This document shows positions 37,608 through 46,180 of a stretch of 64,000 bases of DNA, in pieces; position 1 is the stretch's first letter; every line of letters begins with the position of its first letter. The DNA lies in contig JAHJEO010000018.1 of assembly GCA_018825305.1 (NCBI GenBank), positions 248,001-312,000 of the forward strand, given 5' to 3'. The notes under the pieces were generated by a model, which was given only the letters and a program-made list of their open reading frames with translations, did no database searches and had not been told where the DNA came from. The stretch comes from Gammaproteobacteria bacterium (GTDB lineage Bacteria > Pseudomonadota > Gammaproteobacteria > Burkholderiales > Rhodocyclaceae). The translations under genes were made by a program, and so were the position numbers.

Positions 37608-37625
37608 CTATCATCGCTTCGATAG
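37608..37625. promoter_or_regulatory. Candidate ArsR operator
   Basis: CTATC-N8-GATAG inverted repeat 20 bases before arsR, inside the promoter region. ArsR-family repressors bind such palindromes. Confidence 0.45.
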
Positions 37626-37644
37626 TTCTGGAATCAACGAAACA

Positions 37645-37998
37645 ATGACCCCATCCCTCGCTGTCGATGCCCTTGCCGCGCTGGCCCAGGAAACCCGTCT
37701 CAAGGTATTCCGCCTGCTGGTCACCGCCGGGCCGGAAGGTCGTGCCGCCGGCGAGATCGGCGAGCAGTTGGGCATCGCCGCCAACACCCTGTCATTCCAT
37801 TTCAAGACGCTGACCCAGGCCGGCCTGCTGCAGTCGCGTCAGGACGGCCGCTTCGTTTACTACACCGCCAACTATGCGGCGATGGACGACCTGATCGCTT
37901 TTCTCACCGACAACTGCTGCAATGGCGGCGCCTGCCTTCCCAAGACCGTGGCCGTCAATACGGTTAGCAAGCGGCGGGCGAAAAGTACGGTGGGCTGA
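37645..37998 (+). CDS. arsR: ArsR-family metalloregulator
   Basis: 117 residues. Winged helix with LAQETRLKVFRLLV, GEIGEQLGIAANTLSFHFKTLTQAGL and SRQDGRFVYYTA. The usual ELCVC site in the recognition helix is missing; instead cysteines cluster at the C-terminus (DNCCNGGACLP), the layout of ArsR types that bind As(III) elsewhere on the fold. It heads the cassette and should derepress it with arsenite. Confidence 0.9.
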   Translation: MTPSLAVDALAALAQETRLKVFRLLVTAGPEGRAAGEIGEQLGIAANTLSFHFKTLTQAGLLQSRQDGRFVYYTANYAAMDDLIAFLTDNCCNGGACLPKTVAVNTVSKRRAKSTVG

Positions 37999-38002
37999 TG
38001 TA

Positions 38003-39061
38003 ATGGGCAAAATCATCAACGCCGCAGACCGCACCAATGCCAGCCGCCACGGCCTGTGGGGCTGGGTCGCTCTCGGCGTGGTGGCCTGGGTGGCCGCCTA
38101 CGCCAGCCTGATGCCTTTCGCAGATGCCGCAACCTCGGCGCTGGGACTTTCCCGGCAGACGCATTTGGGCGAAGCGGCACATTTCTTTATCTATGACACA
38201 CCCAAGGTGCTGCTGTTGCTCACCGGCATCGTCTTCATCATGGGCGTGATCCATACCTATGTTTCGCCTGAGCGCACACGCGCCATGCTTGCCGGCCGCC
38301 GCCTGGGCGTCGGCAACGTGATGGCTGCGACGCTGGGCATCGTTACGCCCTTCTGCTCCTGTTCGGCCGTGCCGCTGTTCATCGGCTTTCTTTCGGCCGG
38401 CGTGCCATTGGGGGTGACCTTTTCGTTCCTGATTTCCGCGCCGATGGTCAATGAAGTGGCGCTGGCGCTGCTGTTCGGCTTGTTTGGCTGGAAGGTGGCG
38501 GCGCTCTACCTCGGGCTGGGGCTGGCCGTGGCCGTTATCGCGGGGCTGGTTATCGGCAAACTGGGCATGGAGCGCCATCTCGAAGACTGGGTGCGGGCCA
38601 TGCAGTCGAGCCAGCCGGCGGAGTTCGATGCCTCCGCACCGAGCTGGCATGAACGCATTGCTGCGGGCGTCGCCCATGTCAAGGAAATCGTCGGCAAGGT
38701 CTGGCCTTACATCCTCGCCGGAATCGCCTTGGGCGCGGTAATCCACGGCTATGTGCCACAGGACTTCATGGCTTCGATCATGGGGCGCGATGCGCCATGG
38801 TGGTCGCTGCCGGCAGCGGTGTTGCTCGGCGTGCCGATGTACACCAATGCCGCCGGCATCATTCCGGTGGTCGAGGCGCTGCTCGGCAAGGGCGCGGCGC
38901 TGGGTACCGTGCTCGCCTTCATGATGAGTGTCATCGCGCTGTCGCTGCCCGAAATGATCATCCTGCGCAAGGTGTTGAAGCTGCCGTTGATCGCCACCTT
39001 CGCTGCCGTCGTCGCCACCGGCATTCTGCTGGTCGGCTACGTTTTCAATGCGGTTCTATGA
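38003..39061 (+). CDS. Permease (ArsP/DUF318-like) of the arsenic cassette
   Basis: 352 residues with about eight to ten membrane helices. The motif TPFCSCSAVPLFIGFLSAG, with paired cysteines, and later LGVPMYTNAAGIIPVVEALLGKG are the two repeats of the DUF318 permease family, which includes organoarsenical exporter ArsP and Cu/Zn-type transporters. The substrate is inferred from neighbours only. It starts four bases after arsR. The TM0996-type thioredoxin two genes on is its frequent partner. Confidence 0.85.
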   Translation: MGKIINAADRTNASRHGLWGWVALGVVAWVAAYASLMPFADAATSALGLSRQTHLGEAAHFFIYDTPKVLLLLTGIVFIMGVIHTYVSPERTRAMLAGRRLGVGNVMAATLGIVTPFCSCSAVPLFIGFLSAGVPLGVTFSFLISAPMVNEVALALLFGLFGWKVAALYLGLGLAVAVIAGLVIGKLGMERHLEDWVRAMQSSQPAEFDASAPSWHERIAAGVAHVKEIVGKVWPYILAGIALGAVIHGYVPQDFMASIMGRDAPWWSLPAAVLLGVPMYTNAAGIIPVVEALLGKGAALGTVLAFMMSVIALSLPEMIILRKVLKLPLIATFAAVVATGILLVGYVFNAVL

Positions 39062-39072
39062 GGAGCCTTGCC

Positions 39073-39396
39073 ATGGCTGAACCTTCCTTGCATCCCTCCA
39101 TCGTCGCGATGGTTTCACTGGCGGCCAATATCGCCGCGAACCACCCCAAGAAAGGCTTGTGCCAGATCGAACGCCTGCGTGGCTACGGCATCAGCGACGA
39201 GCAGATTGAGATGGTGGTCGATATCGCCCGCCACATTCGCGACGAGGCCGGGCAGATGCTCGATGCCGAATTTGCCATCGAGGCCGGCATGACGTCACCC
39301 CCCGCCGTTGGGCCCGCGCCAATGGCCCCGGCGCCGGTCGAGGCCGGCCGCGCTGCCTGCTGCACGCCGACGGCCCGCGGCAATGCCTGTTGCTGA
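39073..39396 (+). CDS. Small protein with C-terminal cysteine pairs, unknown
   Basis: 107 residues. ATG at 39073 follows AGGAG by seven bases. A helical N-terminal part (ANHPKKGLCQIERLRGYGISDEQIEMVVDIARHIRDEA) precedes a proline/alanine linker and the tail RAACCTPTARGNACC with two vicinal cysteine pairs. Vicinal thiols bind As(III) well, so an arsenite buffer or chaperone is a reasonable guess. I do not recognise a named family. Confidence 0.7.
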   Translation: MAEPSLHPSIVAMVSLAANIAANHPKKGLCQIERLRGYGISDEQIEMVVDIARHIRDEAGQMLDAEFAIEAGMTSPPAVGPAPMAPAPVEAGRAACCTPTARGNACC

Positions 39397-39409
39397 CAAG
39401 GAGACAACC

Positions 39410-39640
39410 ATGAAAAACGTCAAGGTGCTCGGCACCGGCTGTGCCAATTGCGCCACTACGCTGAAGCTGGTTGAGGAGGTCGCCCGCGAAAAGGGCGTGG
39501 CCATCGAGCTTGAGAAGGTCGAGGATCTGCAGCAGATCATGCGCCATGGCGTGATGTCCACGCCCGGCGTGGTGATCGACGGCAAGGTCGTGCATGCCGG
39601 CGGCGTGCCCTCGCGCAGCAAGGTCGAAGGCTGGTTCTGA
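39410..39640 (+). CDS. Redox-active small thioredoxin (TM0996/MTH895 type)
   Basis: 76 residues. MKNVKVLGTGCANCATTLKLVEE has the CxxC active site (CANC), and MSTPGVVIDGKVVHAG holds the cis-proline. Proteins of this family are regularly encoded with DUF318 permeases and may hand electrons or metal to them. It could also reduce the two ArsC proteins encoded downstream. AAGGAG precedes the ATG. Confidence 0.88.
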   Translation: MKNVKVLGTGCANCATTLKLVEEVAREKGVAIELEKVEDLQQIMRHGVMSTPGVVIDGKVVHAGGVPSRSKVEGWF

Positions 39641-39650
39641 AGCTGCGCCT

Positions 39651-39674
39651 GCCGTCCCGCCAGCGCCGACTTAT
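39651..39674 (+). repeat. Dispersed 24-base repeat, copy 8 (one mismatch)
   Basis: GCCGTCC + CGCCAGCGCCGACTTAT in the 93-base gap between the thioredoxin and the first arsC. Confidence 0.9.
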
Positions 39675-39733
39675 TGTGGCGATGCGGCACGGCCAGCTGC
39701 ACAGTTCATCGCCCCTTTCTCAGGAGACACCCC

Positions 39734-40243
39734 GTGGATATCCAAAATCTGATGAACGTACTGTTCCTCTGCAGCGGCAATTCGGCGCGCAGCATTCTCG
39801 CCGAGGCCACCCTCAACAGCGTCGGCAGGGGCCGCTTTCAAGCCTATTCGGCCGGCAGCCATCCGGCCGGCGCCGTCAATCCGCTGGCCATCGAACTGCT
39901 GCAGAAGAACCGGCTGCCCACCGATGACCTGCGTAGCAAGAGCTGGGAGGAATTCGCCGCGCCGGGAGCGCCCCGACTCGACTTCGTCTTCACCGTCTGC
40001 GACAACGCCGCCGGCGAGGCCTGTCCCGTCTGGCCTGGCCAGCCAATGACGGCCCACTGGGGCGTGCCGGATCCTGCCACCGTCACCGGCAGTGACGAAG
40101 TCCGCCGCAAGGCCTTCTTTTCAGCCTTCAACCAGCTGCAGAACCGCATCCTGCTGTTCGTCAACCTGCCCGTCGCCAAGCTTGACCGCATGTCGCTGAA
40201 GCAGCAACTCGACCAGATCGGCCACACGCCCCTGGATGCCTGA
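39734..40243 (+). CDS. arsC: Arsenate reductase, thioredoxin-coupled type (first copy)
   Basis: 169 residues from GTG 39734 with CAGGAG upstream. Low-molecular-weight phosphatase fold: P-loop CSGNSAR (nucleophile C13), catalytic aspartate in GVPDPA, and the two relay cysteines in FTVCDNAAGEACPVWPG. It reduces As(V) to As(III) for export. The next gene is a diverged second copy. Confidence 0.93.
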   Translation: MDIQNLMNVLFLCSGNSARSILAEATLNSVGRGRFQAYSAGSHPAGAVNPLAIELLQKNRLPTDDLRSKSWEEFAAPGAPRLDFVFTVCDNAAGEACPVWPGQPMTAHWGVPDPATVTGSDEVRRKAFFSAFNQLQNRILLFVNLPVAKLDRMSLKQQLDQIGHTPLDA

Positions 40244-40262
40244 ATTTCCTTCCGGAGAAAAC

Positions 40263-40763
40263 ATGAATCCCACCTTCAACGTGCTGGTGCTGTGCACCGG
40301 CAATTCCGCCCGCTCCATCCTCGGCGAGATGCTGTTCAACCACCTCGGCCAGGGCCGCGTCAAGGCCTGTTCGGCCGGCAGCAAGCCGGCCGGGCAGGTG
40401 AATCCCGTTGCGCTGGAAACGCTGGAGAAGCATGGCGTACCCTGCGCCGGCGCCCGCAGCAAGTCGTGGGACGAATTCAACGCGGGTGCCGTCCCGCCAG
40501 CGCCGACTTTTGATTTCATCTTCACCGTCTGCGGCAATGCCGCTGCCGAGGCCTGTCCGGTCTGGCCGGGCCACCCGGCGACCGCACACTGGGGCATCGA
40601 TGATCCCGCCCATGTCGAGCCGCTTGAAGCGCGGCGTGCCGCGTTCGAGCTTGCCTACCAGTTGCTGAAGCAGCGTGTCGAAGCCTTTCTCGCCCTGCCG
40701 CTTGAGTCAATGAGCCGCGACGAGGCGCTGGCCGCGGCGCGCCGCATCCACGCCGGGGAGTAA
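40263..40763 (+). CDS. arsC: Arsenate reductase, thioredoxin-coupled type (second copy)
   Basis: 166 residues, clearly paralogous to the preceding ArsC: CTGNSAR (nucleophile C11) and FTVCGNAAAEACPVWPG with both relay cysteines. Compared with the first copy it has a longer linker before the relay cysteines: [13 protein letters not shown] against AAPGAPRLDF. The extra VPPAPTF is encoded by an exact copy of the dispersed repeat. The active-site residues are intact, so it should work. It starts 20 bases after its paralogue and is followed two bases later by acr3. Confidence 0.93.
   Translation: MNPTFNVLVLCTGNSARSILGEMLFNHLGQGRVKACSAGSKPAGQVNPVALETLEKHGVPCAGARSKSWDEFNAGAVPPAPTFDFIFTVCGNAAAEACPVWPGHPATAHWGIDDPAHVEPLEARRAAFELAYQLLKQRVEAFLALPLESMSRDEALAAARRIHAGE
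40488..40511 (+). repeat. Dispersed 24-base repeat, copy 9 (exact)
   Basis: GCCGTCC + CGCCAGCGCCGACTTTT, in frame in the second arsC as AVPPAPTF. The paralogue next door lacks it. Confidence 0.92.
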
Positions 40764-40765
40764 GG

Positions 40766-41833
40766 ATGTCGGCGCAATGCGAAGTCACCGCCAAGGCCGC
40801 AGCCGGTGCGCCGATGAGCCTGTTCGAGCGCTGGCTGACGCTCTGGGTGTTCCTTTGCATCATCGTCGGCATCGCCCTCGGCCAGTGGCTGCCCGCGCCT
40901 TTCCAGGCGCTCGGCCGGATGGAGGTGGCGCAGGTCAATATCCCGGTCGGCCTGCTGATATGGGTGATGATCATCCCCATGCTGGTCAAGGTCGATTTCG
41001 GCGCGCTGCACGAAGTCCGCCAGCATGTGCGAGGCATTGGCGTGACCCTGTTCGTGAACTGGCTGGTCAAGCCCTTCTCGATGGCCTTTCTCGGCTGGCT
41101 GTTCATCCGCCACCTTTTCGCCCCGTATCTTCCGGCCGACCAGATCGATAGCTACATCGCCGGACTGATCCTGCTCGCCGCGGCGCCGTGCACGGCGATG
41201 GTCTTCGTCTGGAGCCGTCTGACCAACGGCGATCCGCTGTTCACCCTGTCGCAGGTGGCGCTCAACGACACCATCATGATCTTCGCCTTCGCCCCGGTGG
41301 TCGGCCTGCTGCTCGGCATCTCGGCCATCACCGTGCCGTGGGACACGCTGTTTACGTCGGTGGTGCTTTACATCGTCATCCCGCTGGCGCTGGCGCAACT
41401 GTGGCGCAAGTCGCTGCTGCGGAAGGGGCAGGCGCATTTCGACGCGACGCTGGAAAAGATCGGCCCGCTGTCGATCGCGGCCCTGCTGGCCACGCTGGTG
41501 CTGCTGTTCGCCTTTCAGGGCCGGGCCATCATCGAGCAGCCGCTGATCATCGCGCTGCTGGCCATCCCGATCCTGATCCAGGTCTTCTTCAATTCCAGCC
41601 TGGCGTATTGGCTGAATCGAACCGTGGGCGAGCAGCACAACGTCGCCTGCCCCTCGGCGCTGATCGGTGCCAGCAATTTCTTCGAACTCGCGGTGGCGGC
41701 GGCGATAAGCCTGTTCGGCTTCGAGTCGGGGGCGGCACTGGCAACGGTGGTCGGCGTGCTGATCGAGGTGCCGGTGATGCTGCTGGTGGTGAAGGTGGTC
41801 AATGCCAGCAAGGGTTGGTACGAGCGCGGCTGA
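40766..41833 (+). CDS. acr3: Arsenite efflux transporter Acr3
   Basis: 355 residues with ten membrane helices. The conserved cysteine in LLAAAPCTAMVFVWS and the glutamate in GASNFFELAVAAAIS are the essential residues of Acr3, an As(III)/H+ antiporter. LTLWVFLCIIVGIALGQWLP opens the first helices. It closes the arsenic cassette. Confidence 0.95.
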   Translation: MSAQCEVTAKAAAGAPMSLFERWLTLWVFLCIIVGIALGQWLPAPFQALGRMEVAQVNIPVGLLIWVMIIPMLVKVDFGALHEVRQHVRGIGVTLFVNWLVKPFSMAFLGWLFIRHLFAPYLPADQIDSYIAGLILLAAAPCTAMVFVWSRLTNGDPLFTLSQVALNDTIMIFAFAPVVGLLLGISAITVPWDTLFTSVVLYIVIPLALAQLWRKSLLRKGQAHFDATLEKIGPLSIAALLATLVLLFAFQGRAIIEQPLIIALLAIPILIQVFFNSSLAYWLNRTVGEQHNVACPSALIGASNFFELAVAAAISLFGFESGAALATVVGVLIEVPVMLLVVKVVNASKGWYERG

Positions 41834-41888
41834 TGCCGCCGTGACGCTACCGCCGAGTTTTTTGGAAGGGTGTCGCGACCCCCTCCGG

Positions 41889-41894
41889 TAGAAT
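41889..41894 (+). promoter_or_regulatory. -10 element of folP, eight bases from the ATG
   Basis: TAGAAT lies eight bases before the folP ATG with no ribosome site between, as at nadK. It gives folP-glmM its own start downstream of the cassette. Confidence 0.45.
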
Positions 41895-41902
41895 CGCGGC
41901 CC

Positions 41903-42730
41903 ATGAAGACCCTGCATTGTGGCCGCTTTCGCCTGGCGCTCGACCGCCCGCTGATCATGGGCATCGTGAACCTGACGCCGGATTCGTTTTCCGGCGATGG
42001 CGTCGGCGGCGATGTCGAACGCGCCATCGCCCACGCCCATGCCCAGGTCGCCGCGGGCGCGGATATCCTCGACCTCGGCGCCGAGTCCTCGCGTCCCGGC
42101 GCACCGCCGGTGTCGGCCGACGACGAACTGTTGCGCCTGCTGCCGCTGCTCAAGGCCTTGCGCGACGTATCCGTGCCCCTTTCGGTCGATACCATGAAGC
42201 CCGAGGTGATGCGCGCGGCGCTGGCCGAGGGTGCGGCGATGATCAACGACATCGCTGCGCTTGCCCTGCCTGGCGCCGTCGCCGCCGTGGCCGAAACGGA
42301 TGCCGCGGTGTGCCTGATGCACATGCAGGGCGAGCCGCGCACCATGCAGCAGAACCCGCAGTACGCTGATGTGGTCGCCGAGGTTGGCGCCTACCTTGAA
42401 GGCCGGGCGCGCGAATGCGAGATGGCCGGCATCGGCCATGACCGCATCGTGCTCGATCCGGGCTTCGGCTTCGGCAAGACGGCGGAACATAATCTGGCCC
42501 TGCTGCGGGCGCTGCCGGAGCTGGCGCTCCGCGGCTTTCCGGTGCTGGCCGGCCTGTCGCGCAAGTCGCTGCTCGGCGCGATCACCGGCCGGCCCGTCGG
42601 CGAGCGCCTGCCGGCCAGCCTAGCGGCCGCGCTGATCGCGGTGCAGAAGGGCGCGGCCATCGTGCGGGTGCATGACGTCGCGGCAACCCGGGACGCGCTC
42701 GCCGTTCTCAACGCAGTGGAGATCAACTAG
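41903..42730 (+). CDS. folP: Dihydropteroate synthase
   Basis: 275 residues. MGIVNLTPDSFSGDG, DLGAESSRPGA, SVDTMKPEV, INDI and DPGFGFGKTAEHN line the pterin and para-aminobenzoate sites. It condenses these in folate synthesis and is the sulfonamide target. The stop is directly followed by the glmM ATG. Confidence 0.97.
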   Translation: MKTLHCGRFRLALDRPLIMGIVNLTPDSFSGDGVGGDVERAIAHAHAQVAAGADILDLGAESSRPGAPPVSADDELLRLLPLLKALRDVSVPLSVDTMKPEVMRAALAEGAAMINDIAALALPGAVAAVAETDAAVCLMHMQGEPRTMQQNPQYADVVAEVGAYLEGRARECEMAGIGHDRIVLDPGFGFGKTAEHNLALLRALPELALRGFPVLAGLSRKSLLGAITGRPVGERLPASLAAALIAVQKGAAIVRVHDVAATRDALAVLNAVEIN

Positions 42731-44086
42731 ATGTCACGCAAATACTTCGGCACCGACGGGGTGCGCGGCCGCGTCGGCCAGATGCCGATCACGCCGGATT
42801 TCGTCATGCGCCTGGGCTATGCCGCCGGCACCACATTGGTGGCGCGCGAGACGCTGCCGCCGGGCGAACATCCGGCGGTGCTGATCGGCAAGGACACGCG
42901 CATTTCCGGCTACATGCTGGAAGCCGCGCTGGAAGCCGGCTTCGCCGCCGCCGGCGTCGACGTGATGCTGTGCGGGCCGATGCCGACGCCGGCCATCGCC
43001 TATCTGACCCGCGCGTTGCGGCTACAGGCTGGCGTGGTGATCTCGGCTTCGCACAATCCCTATGCCGACAATGGCATCAAGTTCTTCTCCAGCGCAGGCG
43101 CCAAGCTGCCGGATGCGGTCGAACGCGAAATCGAAGCGCGGCTGGAACAGCCGATGGGCTGCATGGAGTCGGCCAGCCTCGGCAAGGCGCGGCGCATCGA
43201 CGACGCCGCAGGCCGCTACATCGAGTTCTGCAAGAGCACCTTTCCCACCGCGATGGACCTGCGCGGCATGAAGATCGTCGTCGATTGCGCCCACGGCGCC
43301 GCCTATCACATCGCACCCAATGTCTTCCACGAACTCGGAGCCGAGGTGGTCGGCGTCGGCGTCGCGCCCAACGGCCTCAACATCAACGACGGTGTCGGCG
43401 CCACCGCGCCGGATGAGCTGCGCCGAGTCGTGCGCGAGCAGCATGCCGACCTCGGCATCGCGCTCGATGGCGATGCCGACCGGCTGCTGATGGTCGATGC
43501 CGACGGCACGCTCTACGACGGCGACCAGCTGCTCTATGTCATCGCCCGCCAGCGCCATGCCGTGAGTCCTGTCGCCGGTGTGGTCGGCACGCTGATGACC
43601 AACCTCGGCTTCGAGCATGCGCTGGCCAAGCTGGGCATCCCCTTCGCCCGCGCCAAGGTAGGCGACCGCTATGTGCTGGAGCTGCTGCAGGAGAGGGGCT
43701 GGCTCTACGGCGGCGAGAATTCCGGCCACATCCTCTGCCTCGACCGCCACAGTACCGGCGATGGCATCGTCTCGGCGCTGCAGGTGCTGGGCGCACTGCG
43801 CGCTCAAGGCCAGACGCTGGCGCAGGTCTGTGCCGACCTGACCATGTATCCGCAGAAGCTCATCAACGTGCGCATGACGGCGGGCTTCGACTGGCAGTCC
43901 GACCCCGGCATCGCCGCAGCGGTCGCCACGGCCGGGCAGTTGCTCGACGGCAAGGGGCGCGTGCTGCTGCGGCCCTCGGGCACCGAGCCATTGCTGCGTG
44001 TGATGGTCGAAGGCCAGGACGGTGCACTGGTGACGGCGCAGGCCGAGGCCATCGCGGCGGCGGTGCGGGCAGCCGTGGGCGGCTAG
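42731..44086 (+). CDS. glmM: Phosphoglucosamine mutase
   Basis: 451 residues. [11 protein letters not shown] at the N-terminus, the phosphoserine loop [18 protein letters not shown], the metal site [11 protein letters not shown] and the sugar loop [12 protein letters not shown]. It makes glucosamine-1-phosphate for cell wall and LPS. It is followed three bases later by the TRIC-like channel gene. Confidence 0.98.
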   Translation: MSRKYFGTDGVRGRVGQMPITPDFVMRLGYAAGTTLVARETLPPGEHPAVLIGKDTRISGYMLEAALEAGFAAAGVDVMLCGPMPTPAIAYLTRALRLQAGVVISASHNPYADNGIKFFSSAGAKLPDAVEREIEARLEQPMGCMESASLGKARRIDDAAGRYIEFCKSTFPTAMDLRGMKIVVDCAHGAAYHIAPNVFHELGAEVVGVGVAPNGLNINDGVGATAPDELRRVVREQHADLGIALDGDADRLLMVDADGTLYDGDQLLYVIARQRHAVSPVAGVVGTLMTNLGFEHALAKLGIPFARAKVGDRYVLELLQERGWLYGGENSGHILCLDRHSTGDGIVSALQVLGALRAQGQTLAQVCADLTMYPQKLINVRMTAGFDWQSDPGIAAAVATAGQLLDGKGRVLLRPSGTEPLLRVMVEGQDGALVTAQAEAIAAAVRAAVGG

Positions 44087-44088
44087 CG

Positions 44089-44730
44089 ATGCCTGCGCTG
44101 GCGGTGCTGCCGACGGTGAGCGACTTCATCTATGGCGTGGGTATCGCCGCCGTCGCCGTGGCGGCCATCACCGGCGTGCTGGAGGCCGGCCGCAAGGGCA
44201 TGGATCTGGTCGGGGTGGCGGTCGTTGCGCTGGCGACCGCGCTGGGCGGCGGCACGCTGCGCGACCTGCTGCTCGACCGGCCGGTGTTCTGGATCGCCAA
44301 CCAGGCCTACCTGCTGACGGCGCTGGCGGCGGCGCTGGCGACCTTCTTTCTGGTGCGCGCCGTCAAGCTGCCGCCCCGTATTTTCCTGGTGCCGGACGCC
44401 CTTGGCCTGGCCCTGTTCACGGTTGCAGGAACCCAGATTGCGCTGGACTGGAACACGTCCTGGCTGGTCGCCAGCCTGATGGGCGTGATTACGGGTGCCT
44501 TCGGCGGCGTGCTGCGCGACGTTTTCTGCAATGAAATTCCCCTGGTGTTCCTGCCCGGAGAGCTCTATGTGTCGGCGGCGTGGGCCGGCGCACTGGCGCT
44601 GGTCGGTCTGCAGGCGCTGGGTCTGGAGCAGGTCGCCGCCGGCTGGATCGCCATGGCCGTCATCGTGGCGCTGCGCCTTGCCGGCATGCGCTACAAGATG
44701 CGCCTGCCCACTTTTTCTGCCCGCGAGTAA
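44089..44730 (+). CDS. Trimeric intracellular cation channel (TRIC/UPF0126) family protein
   Basis: 213 residues and seven membrane helices in a duplicated three-helix pattern. Each half carries the glycine-rich signature: ATALGGGTLRDLLLDRPVFW and ITGAFGGVLRDVFCNEIPLVF. Bacterial homologues form K+-conducting trimers. It is probably co-transcribed with glmM. Confidence 0.9.
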   Translation: MPALAVLPTVSDFIYGVGIAAVAVAAITGVLEAGRKGMDLVGVAVVALATALGGGTLRDLLLDRPVFWIANQAYLLTALAAALATFFLVRAVKLPPRIFLVPDALGLALFTVAGTQIALDWNTSWLVASLMGVITGAFGGVLRDVFCNEIPLVFLPGELYVSAAWAGALALVGLQALGLEQVAAGWIAMAVIVALRLAGMRYKMRLPTFSARE

Positions 44731-44789
44731 CCGTCATCGGCGTCGCGGCCGTCGCCTTCATAATCAATTTTTCATAGGAGATCCATGTC

Positions 44790-45266
44790 ATGAATCTGCG
44801 TCATCTCGCCTGCCTGCTGCTGCTTGCCCCGACTGCCTTCGCCGCGCGGGCGGAGGTCGTCGCCTGTCCCGACCTCGCCACGGCGGTGCAGGTCGCCACC
44901 TGCCCGTCGGAAGAAGAGCTGAAATACACCTTTACCGGTTACTGCAGCGACAACTCCCGCGCCTATCGCGGCGATACCGACGTCTGCACCGACTATCGCA
45001 GCTATCGCAAGTTGAAGAACGTGGCGATGTGGGAATCAGCCGACGGCATGTTCCAGGCCTACGTCTCCTGCGACCTGCCACCGGAAAAGGTGCGGCAGGC
45101 CAAGGCGGTCGCCATCAAGTCCGGCAAGCAGGGCAAGATCACGCGGCTGGCGTGCAGCTACGGCGAAGGCCTGACCTTCACCTACCGGACGCGGGCGGAG
45201 TGCAAGGTGCAGGGCGCAGGAAACTGTGCCGCCGATGCCGGCGCCTGCAAGGCCGGCTGCGACTGA
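44790..45266 (+). CDS. Secreted cysteine-rich protein, unknown function
   Basis: 158 residues. Signal peptide MNLRHLACLLLLAPTAFAARA with likely cleavage after ARA, AGGAG ahead of the ATG. The mature part has ten cysteines, including C-P-D, TCPSEEEL, GYCSDNS, VCTDYRSYR, SCDLP, ACSYG and a C-terminal run ECKVQGAGNCAADAGACKAGCD, so disulfide bonding in the periplasm is expected. I do not recognise a family. It faces olsB convergently. Confidence 0.7.
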   Translation: MNLRHLACLLLLAPTAFAARAEVVACPDLATAVQVATCPSEEELKYTFTGYCSDNSRAYRGDTDVCTDYRSYRKLKNVAMWESADGMFQAYVSCDLPPEKVRQAKAVAIKSGKQGKITRLACSYGEGLTFTYRTRAECKVQGAGNCAADAGACKAGCD

Positions 45267-45284
45267 AGCCGCCGCGCGACTTTC

Positions 45285-46049
45285 TCAGTCGCGCAGGAAG
45301 TGGCGGGCGTAGCGCGGATTGAGCCGCTCCATCGACAGCAGCAGCGGCAGGTCGGCGGTGTTGAAGTCCGGGTCCCAGGCGGGGTCGCCGCAGACCCAGG
45401 CGCCGGCGCGCAGATAGCCTTTCAGCAGCGGTGGCACTTCGGCCGCATGGCCGGTGACCAGCCGCTCGTAGGGCAGGCGGTCGCGGGGAAAGACCCGGTA
45501 CTCGAGCGGAGCGATGTGGGCGTCGATCAGCTGCACGAACAGATTGGCGGCGTTGTGGCCGCCGTCGCCCATGCCGACCGAGGCGCAGCCGATCAGGTAG
45601 CGGTAGCCCTGGCGCAGCATGAATTCGGCGAGCTTGCCCCAGAGCAGGGCGATCACGGCGCCGTTGCGGTAGTCGGGGTGGATGCAGGAGCGGCCGACTT
45701 CCACCGTGGCCGGGCGCAGGTGCTGCAGGCGGGTCAGGTCGAACTCGTTTTCGCTGTAGTAACTGCCGACCCGGGTAGCGGCGTCGGGCGTCAGGATGCG
45801 GTAGGTGCCGACGATCTTTCCGGCGCCGCTGTCGGATTCGTCGCGGACGATCAGGTGCTCGCAATGCGGATCGTAGAAATCCGCATCGACGCCGGCCACC
45901 CGCGTGCGGATGGTGGCGCCGAGTTCCCCGGCGAAAACGCGGTAGCGCAGGCGCTGGGCCTCCTCGATCTCGCGTTCGGTGAGTGCGAAGCCGACCGAGT
46001 AGTGGTGGTGATGGTTGCGCTGGGCGCGCCATTGCTGGGTGTGCAGCAT
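45285..46049 (-). CDS. olsB: Ornithine acyl-ACP N-acyltransferase (OlsB-like, GNAT fold)
   Basis: 254 residues from ATG 46049 (MLHTQQWRAQ). GNAT-like fold with EAQRLRYRVFAGELGA, VGTYRILTPDAA, EVGRSCIHPDYRNG and LWGKLAEFMLRQGYRYLIGCASV, as in the OlsB/hemolysin-type acyltransferases. It would join 3-hydroxy fatty acid to ornithine as the first step to ornithine lipids. The frame is open far upstream, but that extension (MAPTLASLAAP...) translates a known-type intergenic repeat. It is the last gene of the minus-strand run with the metallophosphatase and glycosyltransferase. Confidence 0.83.
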   Translation of the reverse strand: MLHTQQWRAQRNHHHHYSVGFALTEREIEEAQRLRYRVFAGELGATIRTRVAGVDADFYDPHCEHLIVRDESDSGAGKIVGTYRILTPDAATRVGSYYSENEFDLTRLQHLRPATVEVGRSCIHPDYRNGAVIALLWGKLAEFMLRQGYRYLIGCASVGMGDGGHNAANLFVQLIDAHIAPLEYRVFPRDRLPYERLVTGHAAEVPPLLKGYLRAGAWVCGDPAWDPDFNTADLPLLLSMERLNPRYARHFLRD

Positions 46050-46065
46050 GCTTGTTGCCTCCTGA

Positions 46066-46130
46066 AGGGCCGCCCCGAAGGAGGCATCGTCCCCTGTGGG
46101 GGCAGCGAGCGAAGCGAGCGTGGGGGCCAT
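46066..46130 (-). repeat. GC-rich intergenic repeat, copy B
   Basis: Inverted relative to copy A at 30747-30820; shares GGCCCCCACGCTCGC, GCTCGCTGCCCCCAC and CCTTCGGGGCGGCCC on the minus strand. It lies between the metallophosphatase gene and olsB and creates a false N-terminal extension of olsB. Confidence 0.8.
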
Positions 46131-46180
46131 GATTTCTCCTTGTTTGCCGTTGGGTGTGGCGGCATTGTCGGGAGCCGGCG

